A stretch of DNA of 9,237 bases from Thermoguttaceae bacterium (GCA_024653385.1 JANLFZ010000246.1:1-9237); one strand, 5' to 3'; counted from the stretch's first letter, positions 1 through 5,120 are shown. Program-made: numbers and translations. Notes: generated by a model from the letters alone, not told the origin.

Positions 1-614
1 ATGCTCCCCTTGGCCAAGTACGCCATCGCGCGGTGAAGGTGCGGCCCGCTGCGGGCCTGCGTGCCCAACTGCACGACGCGGCCGTACTTCTTCGCCGCGG
101 CGACCATGGTGCGGCCCTCGAGGATGTTGTGCCCGTCGGGCTTCTCGACGTACACATCCTTGCCGGCCTGGCACGCGAGAATCGTGGGGATGGCGTGCCA
201 GTGGTCCGGCGTGCCGAGCACCAACGCGTCGACAGACTTGTCGTCCAGGGCGATGCGGAAGTCCTCGATGCCTTTGGGCGCCGGTCGGCCCGATCGCGCC
301 AGCGACTTCAGCCGCGCGTCGAGCGTGCGCCGGTCTACGTCGCACACGTAGACCACCTCGACTTGCGCCAGCGAGGCGAAGAGACTCAACAGGTGTCCGC
401 CACGCCCGCGCACCCCTGCCACGGCCACGCGGATGCGATCGTTTGGCCCCGGCCGGCCCGCCGCCAGCACGCGGTCGGCCACCAGGGGGGCGGCCGCCAG
501 ACCTGCCGTTTGACCGAAAAACCGGCGCCGGTTGGTCGCACGATCGTCACGCCTGGAGGCACGATCGCCACGCCTGGAGGGATGGGACACCCCGCGGTGA
601 ACGTTGTCGGACAT
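1..614 (-). CDS. Gfo/Idh/MocA family oxidoreductase, Tat-exported, partial (N-terminal part)
   Basis: The 204 N-terminal residues are read leftward and the gene runs off the left edge. The start ATG (614-612) has an AAGGAG Shine-Dalgarno at 626-621 with a 6-base spacer. A twin-arginine signal is visible: NRRRFFG at residues 28-34, then a hydrophobic Ala-rich stretch ending near VLAAG (49-53). A Rossmann nucleotide-binding motif follows (VAVAGVRGRGGH, 63-74), then TPDHWHA (135-141) and the family EKP signature (157-159) continuing into GHNILEGR. Family members bind NAD(P) and oxidise or reduce sugars, inositols or related compounds. Planctomycetes carry many exported copies; the substrate cannot be told here. 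Oddly, residues 13-26 are a 7-residue tandem duplication (SRRGDRA/SRRDDRA) just before the Tat motif. Assignment to the family is firm. Confidence 0.92.
   Translation of the reverse strand, partial: MSDNVHRGVSHPSRRGDRASRRDDRATNRRRFFGQTAGLAAAPLVADRVLAAGRPGPNDRIRVAVAGVRGRGGHLLSLFASLAQVEVVYVCDVDRRTLDARLKSLARSGRPAPKGIEDFRIALDDKSVDALVLGTPDHWHAIPTILACQAGKDVYVEKPDGHNILEGRTMVAAAKKYGRVVQLGTQARSGPHLHRAMAYLAKGS
540..581. repeat. 21-bp in-frame tandem duplication in the Tat signal region
   Basis: Two adjacent 21-base copies (540-560 and 561-581) differ at one internal base and at the last base. They encode the heptads SRRGDRA and SRRDDRA on the minus strand, just upstream of the NRRRFF twin-arginine motif of the oxidoreductase. 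The near identity suggests recent duplication by slippage. Confidence 0.85.
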
Positions 615-620
615 GGCTCG

Positions 621-626
621 CTCCTT
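621..626 (-). promoter_or_regulatory. Ribosome binding site of the Gfo/Idh/MocA gene
   Basis: AAGGAG read on the minus strand lies 6 bases before the ATG at 614. It fixes the start upstream of the duplicated arginine-rich heptads, which are therefore translated. Confidence 0.75.
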
Positions 627-754
627 GGCTCGCGTCGAGGATGGTCAAGATTTTCGAAAGGGCCTGGTACGCCACGGAAGAAGGAAACACGCAAAACACA
701 CCGGCGTATTGACTATCCCCCAACTGCTGGGCTGAGAAGAACCTCCGCGCCCAG

Positions 755-854
755 TCGTCAGCGCCTGCATGGCCGCGCAAAGATCCACCCGCCACACGCG
801 ACCTACCTTAACGCCGGGAATCTGCTCAGTGCGTAGCATCCGCCGCACAGTCTC
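755..854 (-). pseudogene. Remnant of an excisionase-type helix-turn-helix protein
   Basis: The minus strand encodes ETVRRMLRTEQIPGVKVG followed by RVWRVDL. This matches the second half of the excisionase/HTH_17 DNA-binding fold, whose usual form is '..TVRRxLRxGxIPxVKVGRxWRV'. A TAG stop at 857-855 lies immediately upstream in frame, so the first helices of the domain are missing, and nothing domain-like follows the WRV segment although the frame stays open to 645. A short protein from GTG 848 or ATG 839 could be translated (AGGAG at 856-852), but it would lack half the fold. I read it as a decayed gene, perhaps from a mobile element or a small regulator. The family match is from memory of the consensus. 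Confidence 0.42.
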
Positions 855-912
855 CTAGAGCATGATAACGCCCGGACTAGTGCGTCGATTGGCACAAAAC
901 AATCCTCACGCT

Positions 913-1158
913 TCAGTCCCCCCATCTAGGCTCATACTGAATCCCACGGTCCCCGGGGTATGGGGTACGGTGGAGGTGCTGCCCCGTGATGATTTCATTG
1001 GGAATGCCATTGGGGAATGCGAGGCACTTCTTGATCTGGCCGACAAAGTACCGCGTGCAACTGGAACACGGGCACACGTTGATGGGCCGGCTCCATTCAG
1101 CCTCCGGGTCCAATGCGTGCCGTTCCAGGTCCGGCCGCTGCTGTCCGCTGTCTGTCAT
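913..1158 (-). CDS. Small hypothetical protein with a cysteine cluster
   Basis: This predicts an 81-residue soluble protein with ATG at 1158-1156. A strong GGAGGAG Shine-Dalgarno (1173-1167) lies 8 bases upstream of the start, which is the main evidence that it is real. Cysteines at residues 29, 31, 34 and 45 form C-x-C-x2-C-x10-C, a spacing compatible with binding a metal ion, and the segment GQHLH (59-63) adds two histidines. There is no signal peptide or membrane segment. I do not recognise the family and assign no function. Surrounding DNA looks less GC-rich than the flanks and the next item downstream on this strand is a broken HTH gene, so this may be an accessory or transferred gene. 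The plus-strand frame over the same bases has no such support. Confidence 0.5.
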   Translation of the reverse strand: MTDSGQQRPDLERHALDPEAEWSRPINVCPCSSCTRYFVGQIKKCLAFPNGIPNEIITGQHLHRTPYPGDRGIQYEPRWGD

Positions 1159-1166
1159 TCGAGTAG

Positions 1167-1173
1167 CTCCTCC
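1167..1173 (-). promoter_or_regulatory. Strong ribosome binding site of the small cysteine-cluster gene
   Basis: GGAGGAG on the minus strand ends 8 bases before ATG 1158. It is one of the best Shine-Dalgarno matches in the window and supports translation of the otherwise unrecognised small gene. Confidence 0.6.
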
Positions 1174-1487
1174 AGCTCGATTGATTGGGCCCCCGAGTCC
1201 AACTGCGTTCTACGCCTGAGGAAAAATTGACTGCCGCGGCCGCACAATACCTCGCGTTCTCCGGGTAAGCCGGAATGTCGCTCGATCCGCCTCCCCGATC
1301 TGCCGTGAATGATGAGCCGGATCGCCCCTGATCATTGCCCATAGGCGTCCCAGGCGAAAAAGTCGCTCTCCCGCCTCCAAGACTGCTCGTAATTGTAGTG
1401 CGACGGGCGGGTCTTGGGACCCAGCCCCCCGCATGCTAGGCCGGATCATGGCCCCCCCAAAGCCGCGCGCCTGGGGCAGCGCGCTGG
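1174..1487. other. Intergenic region between divergent genes, no gene recognised
   Basis: This lies between the minus-strand cysteine-cluster gene and the plus-strand helicase. Short open frames exist on the minus strand (near 1449-1210 and 1342-1097), but they have no recognisable domain and no ribosome binding site that I could see. The base composition is more mixed than in the neighbouring genes. It may contain the promoter of the small minus-strand gene, but I could not identify one. Confidence 0.4.
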
Positions 1488-1516
1488 TTGACGAGAGGCG
1501 TTCCCCCCGTTAAAGT
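1488..1516 (+). promoter_or_regulatory. Candidate sigma-70-type promoter for the DEAD-box helicase
   Basis: TTGACG (1488-1493, 5/6 to the -35 consensus) and TAAAGT (1511-1516, 4/6 to the -10) are separated by exactly 17 bases. Transcription would start near 1523, which is downstream of the ATG at 1518. If the promoter is real, the helicase would start at a later codon such as TTG 1551. Inferred from consensus matching only. Confidence 0.35.
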
Positions 1517-1517
1517 G

Positions 1518-2897
1518 ATGCCAAGCAGATTTCTTGCGAGAGGTTCCGGTTTGGCGAAGCAAATCAAGGCGACTGGCAACGCGAACCCCCATCGCAAAGG
1601 GGATGACAGTTCATCTCAGGGGCCACCCGCCTTCGGTGGTCTACCCCTTTCGCCCGTGACGCTCGCGGCGCTCCAGCAAGCGGGATACGACCATCCGACG
1701 CCCGTGCAAGCCGGTCTGATTCCCAAGGCCCTGCGCGGCTTGGATCTCATGGGGCAAGCGCAAACCGGCACGGGCAAGACCGCGGCGTTTGCCATCCCGA
1801 TTCTCGAGCGTCTGGAACCGCACCGGTCGAAGGCCGGCCCCCAGGCCATGGTCCTGGTTCCCACGCGCGAGCTGGCGGTGCAGGTCCGCGACGAGTTCGT
1901 CAAGCTGGCCGCGGGGCGGCGGGTTCACATCGTCGCGGTCTACGGGGGCAAGCCGATCCGCAAACAGAGCGAACAGCTCCGCGCCGGGGCCGATGTAGTC
2001 GTCGGTACGCCAGGCCGGGTGCTGGACCACCTGGAACGCGCGACGCTGAGCCTTGCCGGCATTCGCATCGTGGTGCTCGACGAGGCCGATCGGATGCTCG
2101 ATATCGGCTTTCGTCCGGACATCGAGAAGATCCTGCGTCGCTGCCCCCAGTCGCGGCAGACCCTCTTGCTCAGCGCGACCATTCCGCCCCCGGTGCAGCG
2201 CCTCGCCGAGCGGTACATGTGCCAGCCGGAAGTGCTCGATTTTTCGCCCAAGGAAATCGCGGTCGAAACGATCGAGCAGTTCTATTACACGATCGACGCG
2301 GAGTACAAGTTCGAGCTGCTCGTGGCCCTCTTGGCGCGCGAGAAGCCGCAGCAGGCGATCGTCTTTTGCCGGACCAAGCGGGGCACCGAAAAGGTCTGCC
2401 AGCGCCTTAGCCGCAAGTTCGATTCGGTGGCCGCGATCCATGGCGATCTGGCACAGCGGGTGCGCGACCGCGTGATGAGCCGGTTTCGTGAAGGAAAGCT
2501 CCGCGTGCTCGTGGCGACCGACGTGGTCGGCCGAGGCATCGACGTGACCGGCATTTCGCACATCATCAACTACGACGTGCCCCAGTTCTGCGACGACTAC
2601 GTCCACCGCGTGGGGCGCACCGGGCGGATGGGACGCGAGGGCGTGGCCTTCACCTTCGTCACCCCCGAAGAGGGGCCCGAATTGACGCGGATCGAGATGC
2701 GGATCAATCGGCTCCTCCAGCGCAAGGAAGTCGGCGAACTGTTGCCCTCGCTGGGTCCCTTGGGGGGACTGCCCCAGGCGGCCGCGCGGCCTTTGCCGGC
2801 CCAACCGCCGAGCGTCGTCGTTTCGGGGGCCTCGTCGCCCCCCGCGCCCAAGCCCGTGTTCGGCCGGCGCGTGCGCCGCATCCGCCGGGCACTCTAA
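1518..2897 (+). CDS. DEAD-box ATP-dependent RNA helicase (RhlE-like)
   Basis: A complete superfamily 2 RNA helicase that unwinds RNA duplexes using ATP; relatives act in ribosome assembly and RNA decay. All core motifs are present (numbering from ATG 1518, 459 aa): Q motif FGGLPLS...PTPVQ (39-64), motif I AQTGTGKT (81-88), Ia PTRELA (115-120), YGGK (142-145), TPGR (164-167), DEAD (188-191), SAT (219-221), IV IVFCRT (281-286), V ATDVVGRGID (333-342), VI HRVGRTGRMG (363-372). The tail after about 410 is Pro/Ala-rich and ends in a basic RRVRRIRRAL, typical of RNA-binding extensions. The start is uncertain: ATG 1518 lacks a clear Shine-Dalgarno. TTG 1551 follows AGAGG (1537-1541) by about 9 bases, and TTG 1488 would extend the protein by 10 residues. 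It appears to be transcribed alone and is unrelated to the pilus genes downstream. Confidence 0.95.
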   Translation: MPSRFLARGSGLAKQIKATGNANPHRKGDDSSSQGPPAFGGLPLSPVTLAALQQAGYDHPTPVQAGLIPKALRGLDLMGQAQTGTGKTAAFAIPILERLEPHRSKAGPQAMVLVPTRELAVQVRDEFVKLAAGRRVHIVAVYGGKPIRKQSEQLRAGADVVVGTPGRVLDHLERATLSLAGIRIVVLDEADRMLDIGFRPDIEKILRRCPQSRQTLLLSATIPPPVQRLAERYMCQPEVLDFSPKEIAVETIEQFYYTIDAEYKFELLVALLAREKPQQAIVFCRTKRGTEKVCQRLSRKFDSVAAIHGDLAQRVRDRVMSRFREGKLRVLVATDVVGRGIDVTGISHIINYDVPQFCDDYVHRVGRTGRMGREGVAFTFVTPEEGPELTRIEMRINRLLQRKEVGELLPSLGPLGGLPQAAARPLPAQPPSVVVSGASSPPAPKPVFGRRVRRIRRAL

Positions 2898-2906
2898 CGG
2901 CCCGGC
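2884..2906 (+). terminator. Hairpin over the helicase stop codon, possible terminator
   Basis: GCCGGGC (2884-2890) and GCCCGGC (2900-2906) are perfect 7-bp complements around a 9-base loop that contains the TAA stop. No T-tract follows, so it may be a transcript-end stabiliser or a weak terminator rather than a canonical intrinsic one. Confidence 0.35.
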
Positions 2907-2945
2907 ATCCCCCTCGTTGTCGCGGTGCTTGTCGATAAATTCCGC

Positions 2946-2974
2946 TTGACACGGACGACAAGGCTAACCAGAAT
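2946..2974 (+). promoter_or_regulatory. Candidate promoter upstream of the pilin leader
   Basis: A perfect TTGACA (2946-2951), a 17-base spacer and CAGAAT (2969-2974, 4/6) form a sigma-70-like pair. Transcription would begin near 2981 and run through about 460 bases of structured leader to the pilin start at 3444. Consensus matching only. Confidence 0.4.
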
Positions 2975-3018
2975 CGGCGTTGGGTCAGCCGCCGGGGAAA
3001 CGTGTTGAAACGACGCAG

Positions 3019-3111
3019 GGGCTGCCCGGAAGCAAGGATCCGTTGGCGCCACGGTGTGCGGTTGATCGCACCCTGTCGTTTGGATGTTTGTTCTTCGTTT
3101 CCGGGCAGCCC
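3019..3111. repeat. 13-bp perfect inverted repeat enclosing a small hairpin
   Basis: GGGCTGCCCGGAA (3019-3031) is exactly repeated in inverse orientation at 3099-3111, with 67 bases between. An inner 5-bp hairpin (GTGCG/CGCAC around GTTGAT, 3056-3071) sits in the loop. As RNA this would be a long stem with an internal hairpin; as DNA it could be the ends of a tiny non-autonomous element. No flanking direct repeat was found. Confidence 0.6.
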
Positions 3112-3295
3112 TTTATCGTGGACCGAAAGCACACTCGGCAAGCGCTAGGGCTTGTGTACACTTTGGCGCAAAGGTGCAAAACCATCGGCGTTGTGGCTGA
3201 GCGGAGACACGTCGGCGTGGATCCCGCGGCGACAGCGACGCACGCTCACGAAGTGTTTGATTCGCCAAGGTTTGAGAATGTCGCGCGCTGTTCTG

Positions 3296-3392
3296 GGGGA
3301 AACGCCCCGACTGCGGCACGCCGCGTGCGAGAAGCCGGGCAAGTACGGGTCGCTGCCCGGGGTTCGGGAGTGACATGGGTGCCTTCACCCAT
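3296..3392 (+). ncRNA. Cluster of four hairpins, candidate cis-acting leader RNA of the pilin gene
   Basis: Four stems follow each other: GGGG/CCCC around AAACG (3296-3308), GCACG/CGTGC around CCG (3316-3328), CCGGGCA/TGCCCGG around 12 bases (3335-3360), and ATGGGTG/CACCCAT around CCTT (3375-3392). The last ends 51 bases before the pilin start codon. The pairing is exact in all four. This could be a regulatory 5' leader or mRNA stabiliser for a highly expressed pilin. No known RNA family was recognised; the role is inferred from position and pairing. Confidence 0.4.
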
Positions 3393-3430
3393 CGTAGGGG
3401 AAGGTTTTCTTTTCCAAGGTTCCTTTGTTC

Positions 3431-3436
3431 AAGGAG
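3431..3436 (+). promoter_or_regulatory. Ribosome binding site of the pilin gene
   Basis: AAGGAG lies 7 bases before ATG 3444. It decides the start over an upstream in-frame codon at 3375, which would add 23 residues before the prepilin signal and disrupt the usual short basic leader. Confidence 0.8.
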
Positions 3437-3443
3437 TCGTGCA

Positions 3444-3752
3444 ATGAGACTGTGGAGGGACGAAAGCGGGGCCGTGCTGTCGGCCGAACTGATCCTCCTG
3501 TTGGCCATCGTCGTCATGGCGCTGGTCGTCGGCCTGAAGGAACTCCAGATGGCGGTCAACGAGGAACTCGAAGACGCCGCCACGGCGATCGGATCCATCG
3601 ACCAGACCTACAGCTTCGGCGGTGTCACGAGCTGCTGCGCGTCGCACAACGGCTCGTACAATAACGACAATCGCGATAGCTGCGTCGACACCAATGCCAT
3701 CGTGAGCTGCGCCCAGGTCTTCGGCAACGAGTCGACCGACGGCAATCCGTAG
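3444..3752 (+). CDS. flp: Flp-family pilin precursor (Tad pilus major subunit)
   Basis: This 102-residue precursor has a short charged leader (MRLWRDESG), a processing site and one hydrophobic helix (about residues 11-31), the layout of Flp/type IVb pilins. The segment GAVLSAELILLL (9-20) carries the prepilin signal: Glu15 is at +5 if cleavage follows Ala10, or at +6 if it follows Gly9. After the helix comes an acidic stretch (NEELED, 39-44), then a polar Asn/Asp-rich tail with four cysteines (64, 65, 80, 89), unusual for short Flp pilins and compatible with two disulfides outside the cell. It is the first gene of the pilus locus, with a good Shine-Dalgarno, a long structured leader before it and a strong hairpin after it, all consistent with high expression. 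It is probably matured by the TadV-type peptidase encoded next. Confidence 0.85.
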   Translation: MRLWRDESGAVLSAELILLLAIVVMALVVGLKELQMAVNEELEDAATAIGSIDQTYSFGGVTSCCASHNGSYNNDNRDSCVDTNAIVSCAQVFGNESTDGNP

Positions 3753-3792
3753 CGCTCGACGGGCGGTCTAGACTAGACCATGCGGCCAAGCT

Positions 3793-3826
3793 GGCCCCGA
3801 GGGTTCCGTGGCAGGCCCTCGGGGCC
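3793..3826 (+). terminator. Strong hairpin after the pilin gene (terminator or processing hairpin)
   Basis: GGCCCCGAGGG (3793-3803) pairs perfectly with CCCTCGGGGCC (3816-3826) over 11 bp with a 12-base loop, followed by TTCGCTGTTTCTT. The T-tract is imperfect, so it may give partial termination or protect the 3' end of a pilin-only mRNA. It sits 40 bases after the pilin stop. Confidence 0.75.
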
Positions 3827-3850
3827 TTCGCTGTTTCTTGGACCAAATGG

Positions 3851-3878
3851 TTGACAGGTTTTGTCGGACAATTATGCT
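3851..3878 (+). promoter_or_regulatory. Candidate promoter for the pilus assembly genes
   Basis: A perfect TTGACA (3851-3856), a 16-base spacer and TATGCT (3873-3878, 4/6) lie just after the pilin terminator hairpin and 67 bases before the prepilin peptidase start. This would allow the assembly genes to be transcribed independently of the pilin. Confidence 0.5.
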
Positions 3879-3944
3879 AAAAACTATCGGCGCTGCGAAC
3901 GAGAACCGCGTACATCGTGCGGCCGTGTTCAACAGGGGTCTGGC

Positions 3945-4479
3945 ATGCAGGGTTTCGGTATCGCGTTCGTTGTGCTGATCGTCGTGTTCACCGCGATGGG
4001 CGCGTTCTTCGATTGGCGATGGAGAAAGCTGCCCAACGCACTGACCGTGCCCTGGGGCGTGGCCGGTGTTCACGGTGGTGCACGGGATTGCGCAGGCCAG
4101 CCTGGCCGGCGCCGGCAAGGGATTGCTCTTTTCCTTGGGCGGGTTCGCCGTGGGATTCGGCATCCTCTGGGTGCTGTGGTTGGTCGGGGGTGGGGGCGGG
4201 GGTGACGTGAAGTTTGTCGGCGCCTTGGGCGCCTGGCTCGGTTTCTGGGGAACGTTGTACGTGCTCGTGGCCAGTTCGTTGATCGCCGTCGGTGCGAGTT
4301 TCCTGGTCCGGGCATGGCGCGCGACCCAGGGCCGCGACAAGAGCAAGAAAACCCTCGGGCAAGGCACTGCCTCGTCCGCCGTGGCCATTCCTTACGCCAT
4401 TCCCGTGGCCGCGGCGGTCTGGTTCGTGCTCGCGTGGCAGGCCTGGCGCGGCCTGCCATTGCCCCCGTTGACCGTATGA
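3945..4479 (+). pseudogene. cpaA: TadV/CpaA-type prepilin peptidase (A24 family), interrupted by a frameshift
   Basis: An A24 aspartic prepilin peptidase would cleave the leader of the pilin and pseudopilins at the inner membrane. The N-terminal part (ATG 3945, AGGGG Shine-Dalgarno at 3934-3938) has a transmembrane helix and the first catalytic motif FDWRWRKLPN, with Asp at residue 23. Family-like sequence then stops near LTVPWGVAG (4041-4067) and resumes in the +1 frame with FTVVHGIAQ (from 4069). It continues through GLLFSLGGFAVGFG to the second catalytic motif GGGGGGDVKF (Asp codon 4204-4206) and two or three more helices, ending at TGA 4477-4479. Joined, the protein is about 178 residues, the normal size for TadV/CpaA, with both aspartates present. 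A one-base insertion around 4059-4068 explains it best. It may be a sequencing or assembly error, a true recent mutation, or, less likely, programmed frameshifting. Confidence 0.85.
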
Positions 4480-4560
4480 TCGAACCAAGGCCGGACGGCC
4501 GGCGCCCCGCGCGGGCCCGGGCTGTCGGTCCCTAGAGCACCTTTTGCGGGAGTCCCTGTC

Positions 4561-5064
4561 GTGTGTCATTTCCTCGGCGCCGGCAACCTCGTTCGAGGCG
4601 GCGTAACCGTTGATGGGGACTGTCCCGATTTTCGCGGCAAAGCCCGCGATTATCGCCGGGGCAAGCGACGACGCCTCGGGGCCATCCTGAGCGCCGAGTT
4701 GCTCCTGGTGCTGCCGCTGGTGGCGGCGGCAGCGCTGAGTTTGATCGAGTTCGGAATGTTGATGGTGGGCCAACAGCGCGTCGAGACGGCAGCGCGGGGA
4801 GCATGTCGCGCGGCGTCCTTGCCCGCCGATTCCGAGGACGAGGCCAAATCGGCCGCCTGGCAGGCCGCGCGCGGCGCGCTGGGCAACGGGCGACTGGCCG
4901 AGGCCTGCGACCTGCGCCTGTCGCTCGGACGGGGAACCGGCGACGACGTCGTGGCCGAAGTCCGCGTTCCCATGAACGCGGCGGCGCCCGATATGCTCCG
5001 CGTGTTCGGGCTGTCGCTCGAAGGACGCTGCCTGAGGGCGCGCTGCATGATGCGCAAGGAGTAA
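4561..5064 (+). CDS. tadE: TadE-like pseudopilin
   Basis: This 167-residue protein has a basic N-terminus (KARDYRRGKRRR, 27-38), one hydrophobic helix (about 40-68) and a soluble extracytoplasmic domain. GAILSAELLLVL (40-51) matches the pilin's GAVLSAELILLL, so the same peptidase probably processes it, leaving Glu46 at +5 or +6. The helix continues into IEFGMLMV and QQRVETAARGACRAA, the conserved pattern after the TadE helix. TadE/TadF are minor pseudopilins of the Tad system. The start is the only one available in frame (GTG 4561, GGGAG at 4548-4552, 8-base spacer) and gives an unusually long 39-residue leader, partly encoded by the palindrome-bearing stretch at 4618-4628. The same frame is open back to the peptidase stop at 4477. 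Cysteines at 82, 107 and others lie in the exported part. Confidence 0.78.
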   Translation: MCHFLGAGNLVRGGVTVDGDCPDFRGKARDYRRGKRRRLGAILSAELLLVLPLVAAAALSLIEFGMLMVGQQRVETAARGACRAASLPADSEDEAKSAAWQAARGALGNGRLAEACDLRLSLGRGTGDDVVAEVRVPMNAAAPDMLRVFGLSLEGRCLRARCMMRKE

Positions 5065-5120
5065 ACCAGTGACTCGTCTCAGCCCATGGAAGCTGACCAT
5101 TCCAGCACGTCTCATTTTGT

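Larger units (their letters stand above)
615..912. other. Gene-poor stretch around the HTH remnant
   Basis: Apart from the helix-turn-helix fragment and the oxidoreductase ribosome binding site, I see no coding signature on either strand. No clear -35/-10 pair for the oxidoreductase was found. Open frames here are short and do not resemble known folds. Confidence 0.4.
2898..3443. other. 546-base non-coding region upstream of the pilus operon
   Basis: No convincing gene is seen on either strand: a plus-strand frame stays open from 2980 to 3447, but its translation has no recognisable domain and no ribosome binding site. The region holds a TTGACA promoter candidate, a long-range 13-bp inverted repeat (3019-3111), an 8-bp palindrome GTGTACAC (3154-3161), four hairpins between 3296 and 3392, and finally the pilin Shine-Dalgarno. 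I could not match it to GEMM c-di-GMP riboswitches, tmRNA, RNase P or SRP RNA by their hallmark sequences. Confidence 0.55.

Noticed and set aside
862..1230. 122-codon plus-strand open frame opposite the small cysteine-cluster gene
   Set aside because: No ribosome binding site and a serine-run composition, while the opposite strand has a strong GGAGGAG and ATG.
1227..1248. TTGACT followed by CACAAT as a plus-strand promoter
   Set aside because: The spacer is only 10 bases, too short for a sigma-70-type promoter.
1641..2804. Long open frame of 387 codons on the minus strand opposite the helicase
   Set aside because: It lies wholly antisense to a helicase with every motif intact. Open antisense frames are common in GC-rich genes, and the translation shows no domain.
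3120..3400. Possible GEMM-type c-di-GMP riboswitch, RNase P RNA, tmRNA, SRP RNA or tRNA
   Set aside because: The signature sequences of these RNAs are absent; only generic hairpins are seen.
2980..3447. 155-codon plus-strand open frame in the region before the pilin
   Set aside because: No ribosome binding site, no domain, and it overlaps the inverted repeats and hairpins; it ends over the pilin start.
3861..3944. Upstream TTG start for the prepilin peptidase adding 28 residues
   Set aside because: It falls inside the promoter candidate and adds a charged leader unlike the family; ATG 3945 has AGGGG at the right distance.
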